A DNA stretch of 64,000 bases from CAZUDO01 sp964618895 (GTDB lineage Bacteria; Desulfobacterota; Binatia; DP-6), in the NCBI GenBank assembly GCA_964618895.1, contig CAZUDO010000097.1, positions 1 through 64,000 of the forward strand, given 5' to 3'. The notes beneath the pieces are model-generated. The model did not search any database and had not been told where the DNA came from. It worked only from the letters and a program-made list of their open reading frames with translations. Numbering within the stretch: the stretch's first letter is position 1; every line of letters starts with the position of its first letter. Positions 25,542 to 34,255 of this stretch are shown one piece after another. Made by a program: the position numbers and the translations under genes.

Positions 25542-27350
25542 ATGCCGGCCACGCTCGTGTCGGAGACCGCTCTTGCGGACGCGCTGGTCGTCGCCGCCTG
25601 GATGATGCTGGCGCTCGACGCGCTCCGCCGCGCGCGCGCCGAGCAGCCCGCCCGCGCCGCCCTCGGGCCGATCGTGCGCGAGGGCTGGCGTCCGGCGCGG
25701 CCCGTGCAGGGCCTCGTGCTCACGGTCGTCGTCGCGGGCACGGTCGCGCTCGAGCTGCTGAGTGGGCGGCTGAGCAGCTCGCGAGCCGGCACCCTCGTCG
25801 GCCTTGCGCTGCTGGCCGCCGGGCTCGTCGTGTACCTGCGCGCCCGCGCGGCACTCGGGGCGCTCTGGTCCGGGGTCGTCGAGGTGCGGGCGCGGCACAC
25901 GGTGGTCGAGGACGGTCCCTATGGCGTCGTACGCCATCCCCTCTACCTGGCCGTGCTTCTCCTGGCCGTCGGCTCGGTGCTGGCCCATCCGTCGGTCGCC
26001 ACCGCGTGCCTGGCCGGTGGGTTGGCGCTCGGCGTCGCCCTCAAGATCCTGACCGAAGAGCGCGTGCTGCAGGCGACGCTGGGCGCGGCCTACACCGCGT
26101 ACGCCGCGCGCGTCCCGGCGCTGGTGCCGGCGCTCCCCGTCCCGGCGGTCGACGCGCGACTTCGGCGCCTCGGCCATCTGCTGACCCCGGCCCGCCAGCA
26201 CTACGCGCTCCTCCTCGGCGCCACCTTGTGGGGCGGGTGGCTCGTCTCCCTCGCCGCCGGCCCCGGCCTCTTCGACCTCGCCGGACAGGTGAAGGGGGCC
26301 GACTTCCTCGAGTTCTACGCCGCCGGGAAGATCGTGCTGGCGGGCGCCGCCGATCGGCTCTACGACCTGCACTTCCAGCAGGAGGTCGAGCACGCGCTCA
26401 CCGCGTCGCAGGCGTGGCAGGGGCTGCACGGGTTCTTGAACCCGCCCTTCTTCGCGCTCTTGTTCGTGCCCTTCGCCCTGCTCCCGTACCTGTGGGCGCT
26501 CGCCCTGTGGAGCGTGCTCGGCGTGATCGCGCTCGCGACCAGCCTGGCGCTGGTGCAGCGTGACGGCTGGCTGCGCGCGCTGCCCTGGGCGCTGGCCTTC
26601 GTCCCGGTCTTCGCCGCCGTCAGCTACGGGCAGAACAGCCTGCTCTCCCTCTTCCTCCTGACGGCGACCTTCGTCCTGCTGCAGCGCGCGAGGGATGTCG
26701 CGGCCGGGCTCGTGCTCGGCGGGCTGCTCTACAAGCCGCAGCTCGTGGCCGTGCTCACCTTCCTCCTGCTGCTCGAGCGACGATGGCGGACGTTGGCGGG
26801 CCTCGCCGTGGCCGGCGTCGCACTGGCGGGCGCGTCGTGCGCGCTGAGCGTCCCCGGCACCGTCGGCTGGGTGGCGCTCAGCCGGGCGTTTCCCACCATG
26901 CTCACCAGCCCCGGCTTCCCCACCTGGAACATGCACTCGCTGTACAGCTTCTTCACGCTGCTGCTGCCGGGCGACTCCACGCTCGCCCCCCTGCTGACCG
27001 TGCTGGCATCGGCGGTGGCACTGGTGACCGTGCGGCGCCTGCAGCCGCCGTACGCAGCCGCCACGCTGCCCGCGTGGTACGCGGCCGGCCTGTGGGCGAC
27101 GGCGTTGGTGAGCCCGCACGTCTTCCTCTACGACCTGTCGCCCCTGCTGCTGGCGGCGATGCTGTGCTGGCCCACGCGCCACGACCACGACCTGTGGCTG
27201 GGTGGGATCGCCGTCGTGTGGGTGGCGCTGGTCTTCTCGGGACCGCTGACCCGTGCCCTGCAGGCCACGATCGGCCCCGCCGTGCAGCTCTCCGTGCCGG
27301 TGCTGGCCCTGGTCGGTGCCAGCCTGCTGCGCGACGCACGGCCGAAGTGA
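25542..27350 (+). CDS. Fusion of an ICMT-like methyltransferase domain and a GT87-type (DUF2029) membrane domain
   Basis: 602 residues. Residues about 45-195 form an isoprenylcysteine-carboxyl-methyltransferase/PEMT-like unit with four membrane helices and the AdoMet-site motif VVEDGPYGVVRHPLYLA followed by ILTEERVL. From about residue 220 there is a DUF2029/GT87-type polytopic domain with GADFLEFYAAGKIVLAG (a catalytic-type Asp in the first loop), FLNPPFFALLF and YKPQLVAVLTFLLLLERRW. GT87 members are mannosyltransferases that use polyprenyl-phosphate mannose. A direct fusion of the two is unusual. The substrate of the methyltransferase half is unknown; polyprenyl-linked glycolipid modification is a guess. 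Confidence 0.75.
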   Translation: MPATLVSETALADALVVAAWMMLALDALRRARAEQPARAALGPIVREGWRPARPVQGLVLTVVVAGTVALELLSGRLSSSRAGTLVGLALLAAGLVVYLRARAALGALWSGVVEVRARHTVVEDGPYGVVRHPLYLAVLLLAVGSVLAHPSVATACLAGGLALGVALKILTEERVLQATLGAAYTAYAARVPALVPALPVPAVDARLRRLGHLLTPARQHYALLLGATLWGGWLVSLAAGPGLFDLAGQVKGADFLEFYAAGKIVLAGAADRLYDLHFQQEVEHALTASQAWQGLHGFLNPPFFALLFVPFALLPYLWALALWSVLGVIALATSLALVQRDGWLRALPWALAFVPVFAAVSYGQNSLLSLFLLTATFVLLQRARDVAAGLVLGGLLYKPQLVAVLTFLLLLERRWRTLAGLAVAGVALAGASCALSVPGTVGWVALSRAFPTMLTSPGFPTWNMHSLYSFFTLLLPGDSTLAPLLTVLASAVALVTVRRLQPPYAAATLPAWYAAGLWATALVSPHVFLYDLSPLLLAAMLCWPTRHDHDLWLGGIAVVWVALVFSGPLTRALQATIGPAVQLSVPVLALVGASLLRDARPK

Positions 27351-27374
27351 GGGGCGCGCGCCGCGCGCGCGCAG

Positions 27375-28391
27375 CTACCCTCGGGTGGCCGCGATTAGAT
27401 GCTTCCAGAGCGTGTCGTCGGCACCGGGGCGGATCGGCGTATAGAAGCCGAGGCGGTCGATCACGCCCACGTACTTCTTGCGCAGCAGATCGGGAACCTC
27501 GTCGTACGTGCCCTCGACGGCGTACTCGCGCAGCATGTCGTCCGTGATCAGCGACGCCATCCCGGCCCAGTCGCCCTTGGCGGCCTTCTCGTTCAGCCGC
27601 AGGCAGGTCTCGCCCCAGCCGTGCGCCTCGAGCACCGTAATGTAGGTGCGCGTCGAGGCGTAGAACGAGATCTGCTGCCGTACACCCGCCTTGGCGCGCT
27701 CGATCTCGTCGCGGTTCTTCCCCATGATGGCGAACGCCGTGGTCGCGAGGGTCACGTCTGTGCGCGTCCGTCCGCTCTTCTGGAGGCCGGCGTTCAGGTT
27801 CGGGAACACCGTCTCCTGCAGGTACTTGAGAGAGTGGAACGGGTGCACGTGAAAGCCGTCGCACAGCTCCCCCGCCAGGCGACACATGTAGGGGTTCACG
27901 CCCGCGATGTAGATCGGGATGTGCGGCCAGTCGTGCGGTGCAGGCGCGAAGAAGGGCGTCATCAGGTTGAACTGGTAGTACTTCCCCTGAAAGCCGGGCG
28001 GCGTGTTGTTCTGCCACACGTCCCAGATGTGGCGGATGAGCTGGACCATCTCGCGGAGCTTCGGGCCTGGGGCCTCCCACTTGGTCGAGTAGCGGCGCTC
28101 GTTGTGGCCCTTCACTTGCGTGCCGAGGCCGAGGATGAAGCGACCGCGCGAAGCCACCTGCAGGTCCCATGCGATCTGGGCGTGCACCAGGGGACTGCGC
28201 GGGAAGGCGACCGCGATGTTGGTGCCGATCGAGACGCGCTCGGTCGCGGTGGCTGCGATCGCCGCCGGCAGAAACGGGTCGTGGCCGGCCTCGGCGGTCC
28301 ACAGGCCGTCGTAGCCGAGCGTCTCGGCATGTTTCGCCAGGCGTCCTGCGTCGCGCAGGTCGGTCGTCATGATACCGCCGTCGATCTTCAT
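27375..28391 (-). CDS. F420-dependent LLM-class oxidoreductase (TIGR03617-like)
   Basis: The 338-residue protein is a luciferase-like (beta/alpha)8 barrel: MKIDGGI start, GYDGLWTAEAGHDPFLP, SIGTNIAVAFPRSPLVHA, RGRFILGLGTQVKGHNERRYS and the late IYIAGVNPYMCRLAGELCDGF segment. These match the TIGR03617 F420-dependent group. Such enzymes pass hydride between F420 and small organic substrates. The presence implies that the cell makes coenzyme F420, though no F420 biosynthesis gene is in the window. The substrate is not predictable. It lies downstream of a long inverted repeat that separates it from the dehydrogenase gene on the same strand. Confidence 0.85.
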   Translation of the reverse strand: MKIDGGIMTTDLRDAGRLAKHAETLGYDGLWTAEAGHDPFLPAAIAATATERVSIGTNIAVAFPRSPLVHAQIAWDLQVASRGRFILGLGTQVKGHNERRYSTKWEAPGPKLREMVQLIRHIWDVWQNNTPPGFQGKYYQFNLMTPFFAPAPHDWPHIPIYIAGVNPYMCRLAGELCDGFHVHPFHSLKYLQETVFPNLNAGLQKSGRTRTDVTLATTAFAIMGKNRDEIERAKAGVRQQISFYASTRTYITVLEAHGWGETCLRLNEKAAKGDWAGMASLITDDMLREYAVEGTYDEVPDLLRKKYVGVIDRLGFYTPIRPGADDTLWKHLIAATRG

Positions 28392-28443
28392 GGGGGGGAC
28401 CCTATGAGACGTGCGAGAGTCTGGTCAAGGCGTTGCGGGCGTT

Positions 28444-28574
28444 CGGCGGCGGTCCGGGCGCGGGGGCGCCGTCTCCGTTTCGTTCAGCGCCGATCGGTGC
28501 GGGGCGCTTCGTCCGGACAATACGTCGGCGCTTCAAGGCACTCCGACGGCGCCCCCGCGCCCGGACCGCCGCCG
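28444..28574. repeat. Perfect 30-bp inverted repeat around a 71-bp spacer
   Basis: Positions 28444-28473 are the exact reverse complement of 28545-28574 (GC-rich arms beginning CGGCGGCGGTCC). The spacer contains no ORF of note. The pair lies between the 3' end of the dehydrogenase gene and the 5' end of the F420 oxidoreductase gene. As RNA it would form a very stable hairpin and could act as a terminator or attenuator. As DNA it resembles the ends of a miniature transposable element, but no target duplication is visible. Confidence 0.8.
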
Positions 28575-28598
28575 CTCACCGTCGGGGGCGCGGACTAG

Positions 28599-29477
28599 CT
28601 AGTTCGACTTGTCCGCCAGGGCTTCCAGGGCGGTGAGGATGGCTTGGGTGCCGAGATCGCTGCCGCCCTGGGCTTCGACGGTGGCGAAGAGTTGGTGGAC
28701 CAGGGCGGTGGTTGGGAGGGTGATGTCGAGGTCGGCGGCGGCGGCCAGGGCGAGGCGGATATCTTTTTGTTGCAGACGGACCATGAAGCCGGGGGCGAAG
28801 TCGCGGCGCTGCATGCGGGGGGCTTGTTCGGCGAGCATCCACGACGCGGCGGCGCCACTGCCGACGGCCTGCACCATGGCGGCGGGGTCGAGGCCGGCAC
28901 GGGCGGCGAGGAGAACGCCCTCGGCGACGGCGGCGAGCGTGGTCGCACCGACGACCTGGTTGACCAGCTTGGTCATCTGCCCCTGGCCCGGGCCGCCCAT
29001 GTACGTCACCTGACGGCCGAGCGCGGCGAAGATCGGCTCCGCCCGCGCGAACGCAGACTCGTCGCCGCCGACCATGATCGAGAGCGTGCCGGCGATGGCG
29101 CCACGTTCACCGCCCGACACGGGCGCGTCGAGGAAGGCGATGCTCGCCGTGGCGGCACGCGCGGCGAGCGTGCGCGCCATGGCCGGGGCGATGGTGCTCA
29201 TGTCGATCGCGAGCAGCCCGGGACGTGCGCCCGCCAGCACGCCATCCGGGCCGGCGACGACGGCTTCGACATCCGGGGTGTCCGGGAGCATCGTGATCAC
29301 CGCCTCGACCGCCGCCGCGACCGCCGCGGGTCCATCGGCGGCGGTCGCACCGTCGGCCACCAGCGCGTCGACGCGCGCGCGCGTGCGGCTGTGGACCGTG
29401 ACGGCGTGCCCGGCGCGCAGCAGATTGCGGGCCATCGGGGCCCCCATGATCCCGAGGCCGATGACACCGACGCGCAT
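28599..29477 (-). CDS. Beta-hydroxyacid dehydrogenase (3-hydroxyisobutyrate dehydrogenase family)
   Basis: The 292-residue protein has the N-terminal NAD(P)-binding motif GVIGLGIMGAPMARNL, the substrate-binding DAPVSGGERGA segment and the catalytic Lys in QMTKLVNQVVGA. These are family-wide; members include 3-hydroxyisobutyrate dehydrogenase, tartronate semialdehyde reductase and succinic semialdehyde reductases. The sequence does not separate these. It starts 4 bp from the stop of the Pit permease gene on the same strand, so it may be the last gene of that operon, although no shared role is obvious. Confidence 0.88.
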   Translation of the reverse strand: MRVGVIGLGIMGAPMARNLLRAGHAVTVHSRTRARVDALVADGATAADGPAAVAAAVEAVITMLPDTPDVEAVVAGPDGVLAGARPGLLAIDMSTIAPAMARTLAARAATASIAFLDAPVSGGERGAIAGTLSIMVGGDESAFARAEPIFAALGRQVTYMGGPGQGQMTKLVNQVVGATTLAAVAEGVLLAARAGLDPAAMVQAVGSGAAASWMLAEQAPRMQRRDFAPGFMVRLQQKDIRLALAAAADLDITLPTTALVHQLFATVEAQGGSDLGTQAILTALEALADKSN

Positions 29478-29480
29478 GGA

Positions 29481-30467
29481 TCAGAAGACGCCGCGGGCGA
29501 CGAAGTAGAGGCCGTACGCGATCGCGGCCGTGCAGGGAATGGTGAGGATCCATGCCCACACGACGTTGGCGGCGAGGCCCCAGCGGACGGCCGAGAAGCG
29601 ACGCGTACTGCCCACGCCGATGATTGCCCCGGTGATGGTGTGCGTGGTGCTCACGGGGATGCCGAGGGTGGCCGAGCCGACCAGCGCGATGGCGCCCGCG
29701 GTCTCGGCGCAGAACCCCCCGATGGGCTGCAACGCCGTGAGCCCGAGCCCCATCGTGCGCACGATGCGCCAGCCCCCGAAGAGGGTCCCCAACCCGATGG
29801 CCGCGTGGCAGATGAGGACGACCCAGAACGGCACGTAGAAGTCCCCGCCCAGGTAGCCGTTGGTGAACAGCAGCACGGCGATCACGCCCATGGTCTTCTG
29901 CGCGTCGTTGGTGCCATGGCCCAGGCTGTATCCCGCCGCAGACACGAGCTGGAGGCGACGAAAGATGCGATCGACCCCGGCCGGGCTGGCCTTGGCCACG
30001 GAGTGCAACGCCACCACCATGAAGAGCGCCCCCAGGACGAAGCCGACCACCGGCGACACCACGATGAAGGTGGCCACGCGCGTCAGCCCCGCGGGCACCA
30101 GCACGCCCCAGCCGCCCTTGGCGAACCCGGCGCCGGCGAACCCGGCGATGAGGGCGTGTGACGAGCTGCTGGGCAACCCGTAGCGCCACGTGATCCAGTC
30201 CCACAGGAACGCGGCCGACAGCGCCGCAAAGATGATCGGGTTGTCGATCACCTCCGGCAGGACGATGCCCTTGCCGATGGTGGTGGCTACCGCCACCCCG
30301 AAGCCGAACGCTGCGATGAAATTGAAGAAGGCCGCCCACGCGACCGCCATGCGCGGCGTCAGCACGCGCGTCGACACGATGGTCGCGATCGAGTTGGCCG
30401 CGTCGTGGAAGCCGTTCATGAAGTCGAACGCCAACGCGACCAAGATGAGGATGAGCAGGGTGAGCAT
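29481..30467 (-). CDS. pit: Low-affinity inorganic phosphate transporter (Pit family)
   Basis: The 328-residue permease has about ten membrane segments and both copies of the family signature: FMNGFHDAANSIATIVSTR near residue 20 and YSLGHGTNDAQKTMGVIA near residue 180. The late segment IPVSTTHTITGAIIG is also typical. It imports phosphate, usually as a metal-phosphate complex, driven by protons. It is 24 bp downstream of its DUF47 partner. The operon is preceded by a clear array of PhoB half-sites, so expression is tied to phosphate supply. Confidence 0.92.
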   Translation of the reverse strand: MLTLLILILVALAFDFMNGFHDAANSIATIVSTRVLTPRMAVAWAAFFNFIAAFGFGVAVATTIGKGIVLPEVIDNPIIFAALSAAFLWDWITWRYGLPSSSSHALIAGFAGAGFAKGGWGVLVPAGLTRVATFIVVSPVVGFVLGALFMVVALHSVAKASPAGVDRIFRRLQLVSAAGYSLGHGTNDAQKTMGVIAVLLFTNGYLGGDFYVPFWVVLICHAAIGLGTLFGGWRIVRTMGLGLTALQPIGGFCAETAGAIALVGSATLGIPVSTTHTITGAIIGVGSTRRFSAVRWGLAANVVWAWILTIPCTAAIAYGLYFVARGVF

Positions 30468-30491
30468 GTGACGAGCGCGGGGTGGGGCGGC

Positions 30492-31148
30492 TCAGCTGTA
30501 CTCGAGCGCGACGCCTTCGATCACGTTGGCCACGTCTTCACAGCGGTCGATCGCGTTCTCGAGGTTGTCGTAGATCTCCTTCCACTTGATGACGTGAATG
30601 GGATCCCCGTGCTCGTTGAACAGTCGTGCGACCGCCCGGCGAAGGAGACGGTCGCCCTCGTTCTCCAGGCGGTTGATCTCGGTGCAGTGGGCGATCAGCC
30701 GCGGGCGGTCCGCCATATCACGGAGCCCCCGCACAGCGTGGCCCATTTCCTCGACGGCCCGCAGGAGGACCCCGGCCAGCTCGCGCGCCTCCGGCTCTAT
30801 GGTCTTGATGCCGTAGAGCCAGATGCGCTCCGAGGAGGCCTCGATCAGGTCGAGCACGTCGTCCATGCGCGAGATGAGTCGGTGGATGTCGTCCCGGTCG
30901 AGTGGCGTGATGAAGGTCTGGTGCAGGCGCTCGATCACCATGTGGGTGATCTCGTCCCCCTGGTGCTCGACCCCTTTGATCTGGTCGGCCTGCTTTTCGG
31001 GGTCGGCGCCGTCCCGGAGCATGGCCGCGAGCAACACGGCGGCCTCTCGGGTGCGGTCGGCGTGGCGCTCGAAGAGATCGAAGAACTGCGCGCTCCCGCT
31101 CTCGGGCAGGAGCCTCGAGAGCAACCCCCGCCCCCCACTCGTCCCCAT
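30492..31148 (-). CDS. DUF47 / PhoU-like Pit accessory protein
   Basis: The 218-residue helical protein belongs to the TIGR00153/DUF47 family: FFDLFERHADRTREAAVLL, GVEHQGDEITHMVIERLHQTFITPLDRDDIH, and DNLENAIDRCEDVANVIEGV at the C-terminus. These proteins are distant PhoU relatives and sit beside Pit transporters, whose activity they are thought to limit. The ATG at 31148 has a plausible AAGGGG ribosome site; an ATG 18 bp upstream is less likely. It is the first gene after the PhoB-type site array. Confidence 0.9.
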   Translation of the reverse strand: MGTSGGRGLLSRLLPESGSAQFFDLFERHADRTREAAVLLAAMLRDGADPEKQADQIKGVEHQGDEITHMVIERLHQTFITPLDRDDIHRLISRMDDVLDLIEASSERIWLYGIKTIEPEARELAGVLLRAVEEMGHAVRGLRDMADRPRLIAHCTEINRLENEGDRLLRRAVARLFNEHGDPIHVIKWKEIYDNLENAIDRCEDVANVIEGVALEYS

Positions 31149-31167
31149 GCACGGGCCCCTTAACACA

Positions 31168-31216
31168 GGACAGCGAAGATGACGAACGTGTTACGTGATG
31201 GTGATGCAGGCGTTAC
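31168..31216 (-). promoter_or_regulatory. PhoB box array upstream of the DUF47-pit operon
   Basis: On the minus strand five half-sites occur at exact 11-bp steps: GTAAC (31216-31212), ATCAC (31205-31201), GTAAC (31194-31190), GTCAT (31183-31179) and TGTCC (31172-31168). PhoB binds direct repeats of TGTCA-like 5-mers spaced 11 bp, so this is a strong candidate. A TGTTAA that could serve as -10 follows at about 31165-31160. The array ends 20 bp before the start codon. Confidence 0.7.
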
Positions 31217-31230
31217 GGGGGGAGAGACCC

Positions 31231-31258
31231 CGGGCCTGTCCGGGGACGGACAGGCCCG
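31231..31258 (-). terminator. Hairpin terminator candidate after the secreted cassette
   Basis: An 11-bp perfect stem (CGGGCCTGTCC with its complement) closes a 6-nt loop, 20 bp downstream of the stop codon of the last minus-strand secreted gene. No T run follows, as is common in GC-rich genomes. It also lies just upstream of the Pit operon PhoB sites and would insulate that promoter. Confidence 0.55.
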
Positions 31259-31277
31259 AGACCGGGGGGGGGCAGTG

Positions 31278-31970
31278 TCAGGGCACCGTCACCGAGCAGG
31301 TGATACCGGTGAGCGGTAGCGGGTCGCCGGTCGGCGTCGCGGCCTGCTCGACCGTACACGTGAACGCACTCGCCGCCGGCGCCGTCTGGCCCGTGCACAG
31401 GTCGTAGCTCACCAGGAACAGCGGATTGGCCGGGTTCAGCGTCCGGTTCGCCGCCGACTCGACCACCCGCAGCGCGTAGTCGAAATCGTTGGCGTTGATC
31501 GTGAACCCCGTCTGCGGCCCGGTGACCCGGGCCTTCACCGTCGCCTCCAGCGCCGTCCCGGGGATACTCACCCGCCCGTCAGGGTACGTGATGTAGACCC
31601 GGACCCCGCCCACCGACACCCCCGTCGGTCGCGTGAACCGTACCGTCGTCCCGACCCGCGTGGCCGTGGGCGTGCATGGCTCCACCCGGCAGTCCGCCGG
31701 ACACGGATCGCCGTTCTGCGTGTTGCCGTCGTCACACGTCTCCCCCGCTTCGAGGCGCCCGTTGCCGCACACCGGCGGGTCCGTCGTGCACGCGGTGCAT
31801 CCGTCGGCCGGCGTCGCGTTGCCGTCGTCACACTGCTCAACCCCCTGGCGCACGAAGCCGTCACCGCAGCGCGCCGTCTGGCAGGTGCTCGAGCAGGCGT
31901 CGGTGTTGTCCCCGTTGCCGTCGTCGCACTCCTCCGCCCCTTCGCGCACGCCATTGCCGCACACCGCCGT
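31278..31970 (-). repeat. Near-identical duplicated 3' segment (partner at 32858-33550)
   Basis: The last about 690 bp of this gene and of its upstream neighbour encode 230 residues differing at only 11 positions, and the DNA is nearly identical as well. The N-terminal halves are unrelated. This points to recent segmental duplication or ongoing gene conversion of the Cys-repeat plus beta-sandwich part. Confidence 0.9.
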
Positions 31971-32810
31971 CGGGGTGGTCGTGGTGGTCGTTCCCGTCGT
32001 CGTGCTCGTCGTCACCGGGGGCTGGGTCGTCGTGGTTGTGCTCGTGGTCGTCGGCGGAATCGTGCTCGTCGTCGACGCGGTGGTGGTCGTGCTCGTCGTC
32101 GCTGGGGGCTGCGTCGTCGTGGTTGTGCTCGTGGTCGTAGGGATCGTGCTCGTCGTGGGCGCCGTTCCGCCCGGGCACCCCGCCTCAACGAGCGGTGTCG
32201 ACTCTGAGCTTACCACCTTGAAGGTCTTGTTCTGCGGCGGATTGGCGGGTTGGTTCACGACGGCGCCGCCGGCCGGACCTCCGAACCATACGCAGTAGTT
32301 GTCGCCGCCGGCGATGCCGAACACGACGCCACCGTCGGTTCCCGGATTCGGCGGAAGAACGTCGATCGCACCGAATGCCCCCACAATGACAGCTTTCAGC
32401 ACGAACGGCTGATCCCCTCCCGGGCTCTTGATGAGAGCGCTCTTCACGGGCCCGGCCGCCCCGATTTTGTCAGCGTACTTGTAGCCGATGAGCGGCTTGA
32501 TCACATTGCTTGGAATTCGCGTCCATCCCGCGGCCGGCATGGGAAACGTCTGCCCCCCGGGCGTGGCGCCGCTGACCATCACTTCCACCGACGCCCCACC
32601 CGCGGTCGGATCCCCGACGATGGCGTTGTCGGGGAGCGGCTCCTTCCCGAGGACGGTGATCTTCCGCTTCGCCGGGTCGCCGCCGGGTTCCGGGTCCTTG
32701 ACCACAAAGCTCTTCCCCAAGATCGTTTGATCCGCTGCCTGCACGAGCGTTGCGAGCGACAGGCAGAAGCCGATCGTCACACCGACGGTCCCGAAAATCA
32801 CCTTCCTCAT
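31278..32810 (-). CDS. Secreted Cys-rich protein with DUF4215 repeats and C-terminal beta-sandwich
   Basis: The 510-residue protein has a signal peptide (residues 1-25, ending VQAAD) and a unique N-terminal domain (about residues 26-205). A Thr-rich linker follows (about 210-275, runs of TTTT with Pro). Next come two or three Myxococcus-type Cys repeats (CGNGVREGAEECDDGN, CGDGFVRQGVEQCDDGN, CGNGRLEAGETCDDGN), and then a cohesin-like beta-sandwich (VYITYPDGRVSIPGTA to TGITCSVTVP). The last 230 residues are about 95% identical to those of the upstream gene. The ATG at 32810 follows an AGAGGT ribosome site. Function is unknown; the layout suggests a surface or matrix protein with the Cys repeats as a rigid spacer. 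Confidence 0.82.
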   Translation of the reverse strand: MRKVIFGTVGVTIGFCLSLATLVQAADQTILGKSFVVKDPEPGGDPAKRKITVLGKEPLPDNAIVGDPTAGGASVEVMVSGATPGGQTFPMPAAGWTRIPSNVIKPLIGYKYADKIGAAGPVKSALIKSPGGDQPFVLKAVIVGAFGAIDVLPPNPGTDGGVVFGIAGGDNYCVWFGGPAGGAVVNQPANPPQNKTFKVVSSESTPLVEAGCPGGTAPTTSTIPTTTSTTTTTQPPATTSTTTTASTTSTIPPTTTSTTTTTQPPVTTSTTTGTTTTTTPTAVCGNGVREGAEECDDGNGDNTDACSSTCQTARCGDGFVRQGVEQCDDGNATPADGCTACTTDPPVCGNGRLEAGETCDDGNTQNGDPCPADCRVEPCTPTATRVGTTVRFTRPTGVSVGGVRVYITYPDGRVSIPGTALEATVKARVTGPQTGFTINANDFDYALRVVESAANRTLNPANPLFLVSYDLCTGQTAPAASAFTCTVEQAATPTGDPLPLTGITCSVTVP

Positions 32811-32857
32811 CTGACCTCTCCTTTGGCGCCGTTCTGCTGGCGCCGTTCCGCCGTCCC

Positions 32858-34255
32858 TCACGGGGCCGTTACCGAGCACGTGATGCCGGTGAGGGGCAGC
32901 GGGTCGCCTGTCGGCGTCGCCGCCTGCTCGACCGTGCACGTGATCGCGCTCGCCGCCGGCGCCGTCTGGCCCGTGCACAGGTCGTAACTCACCAAGAACA
33001 GCGGATTGGCCGGGTTCAGCGTCCGGTTCGCCGCCGACTCCACCACCCGCAGCGCGTAGTCGAAGTCGTTCGCGTTGATCGTGAACCCTGTCTGCTGCCC
33101 GCTGATCCGGGCCTTCACCGTGGCCTCCAGTGCCGTCCCGGGGATACTCACCCGCCCGTCGGGGTACGTGAGGTAGACCCGGATCCCCCCCACCGACACC
33201 CCCGTCGGTCGCGTGAACCGTACCGTCGTCCCGACCCGCGTGGCCGTGGGCGTGCATGGCTCCACCCGGCAGTCCGCCGGACACGGATCGCCGTTCTGCG
33301 TGTTACCGTCGTCGCACGTCTCGCCCGCCTCCAGCCGCCCGTTGCCGCACACCGGCGGGTCCGTCGTGCACGCGGCACACCCGTCATTCGGCGTCCCGTT
33401 GCCGTCGTCGCACTGCTCGACCCCCTGGCGCACGAAGCCATCACCGCACCGCGCCGTCTGGCAGGTGCTCGGGCAGGCGTCGGTGTTGTCCCCGTTGCCG
33501 TCGTCGCACTCCTCCGCCCCTTCGCGCACCCCGTTGCCGCACACCGCCGTCGGCGTGGTCGTCGTGGTCGTCCCCGTCGTCGTCGTCGTCGTGGTGGTAG
33601 TCGTCGTCGGTACCTGCGTCGTCGTGGTGGTTGTTGGCGCCTGCGTCGTCGTCGTAGTCGTCGGCGCCTGCGTCATCGTCGTGGTCGTCGGGGCGTGGGT
33701 CGTCGTCGTCCTCGTGGTCGAGGTCGACGCCAGCGTCGTGGACGTGGGCGGCCCACCCGGATCGATCTCACATCGGCACTCGACGCAACGTTCCGTCGGG
33801 AGACAGCCACCGCCATCACCGCACATCTCACCGCCCGAGGCGTCGAAACGGCCATCACCACAGGCGGACCGCGTCGCCGTGAACCGCACGGCGGGCGTTC
33901 GCTTGGCTTTGCGGATGCCGCTCATGGCGCTGCAATCGGGCGCGGCGACGCGAACCGCTACCTTGACCTTCGTCAACGACCCGCAGGCCGCCCACCTTGC
34001 ATCGACGGTGGTGAAGGTCTTCTTGGCCTTCACCTTTGCGGCCGTTGGACCGCAGCCGTCGAGGGACAGGTCTCCCTGCCCGCCGATCTCTATGCCCTGC
34101 ACGACGGCGGGCGTCGTCCCGGGCACGAGCGCGGGAGCACTCGTCACCAGAAACCGGCCGGGTGGACAGGGGACGGGCTTGGGCTTGGCGGCACGGACCC
34201 CCACAGGAAGGAGCACAGCGACGGCGATGACGATGACCGAGACGATACTTTTCAT
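32858..34255 (-). CDS. Secreted Cys-rich protein with DUF4215 repeats, paralogue of the downstream gene
   Basis: The 465-residue protein has a signal peptide (residues 1-22, ending VRAAK), a distinct N-terminal domain with VKAKKTFTTVDARWAACG, a Cys-rich spot (CGDGGGCLPTERCVECRC), a long Thr-rich linker (about 185-240), the DUF4215-type Cys repeats and the shared C-terminal beta-sandwich ending TGITCSVTAP. The ATG at 34255 overlaps the stop of the preceding gene by 4 bp (ATGA), so translation is coupled. Only the N-terminal domain differs from the next gene, so the two proteins may carry different binding domains on a common anchor part. Confidence 0.82.
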   Translation of the reverse strand: MKSIVSVIVIAVAVLLPVGVRAAKPKPVPCPPGRFLVTSAPALVPGTTPAVVQGIEIGGQGDLSLDGCGPTAAKVKAKKTFTTVDARWAACGSLTKVKVAVRVAAPDCSAMSGIRKAKRTPAVRFTATRSACGDGRFDASGGEMCGDGGGCLPTERCVECRCEIDPGGPPTSTTLASTSTTRTTTTHAPTTTTMTQAPTTTTTTQAPTTTTTTQVPTTTTTTTTTTTGTTTTTTPTAVCGNGVREGAEECDDGNGDNTDACPSTCQTARCGDGFVRQGVEQCDDGNGTPNDGCAACTTDPPVCGNGRLEAGETCDDGNTQNGDPCPADCRVEPCTPTATRVGTTVRFTRPTGVSVGGIRVYLTYPDGRVSIPGTALEATVKARISGQQTGFTINANDFDYALRVVESAANRTLNPANPLFLVSYDLCTGQTAPAASAITCTVEQAATPTGDPLPLTGITCSVTAP

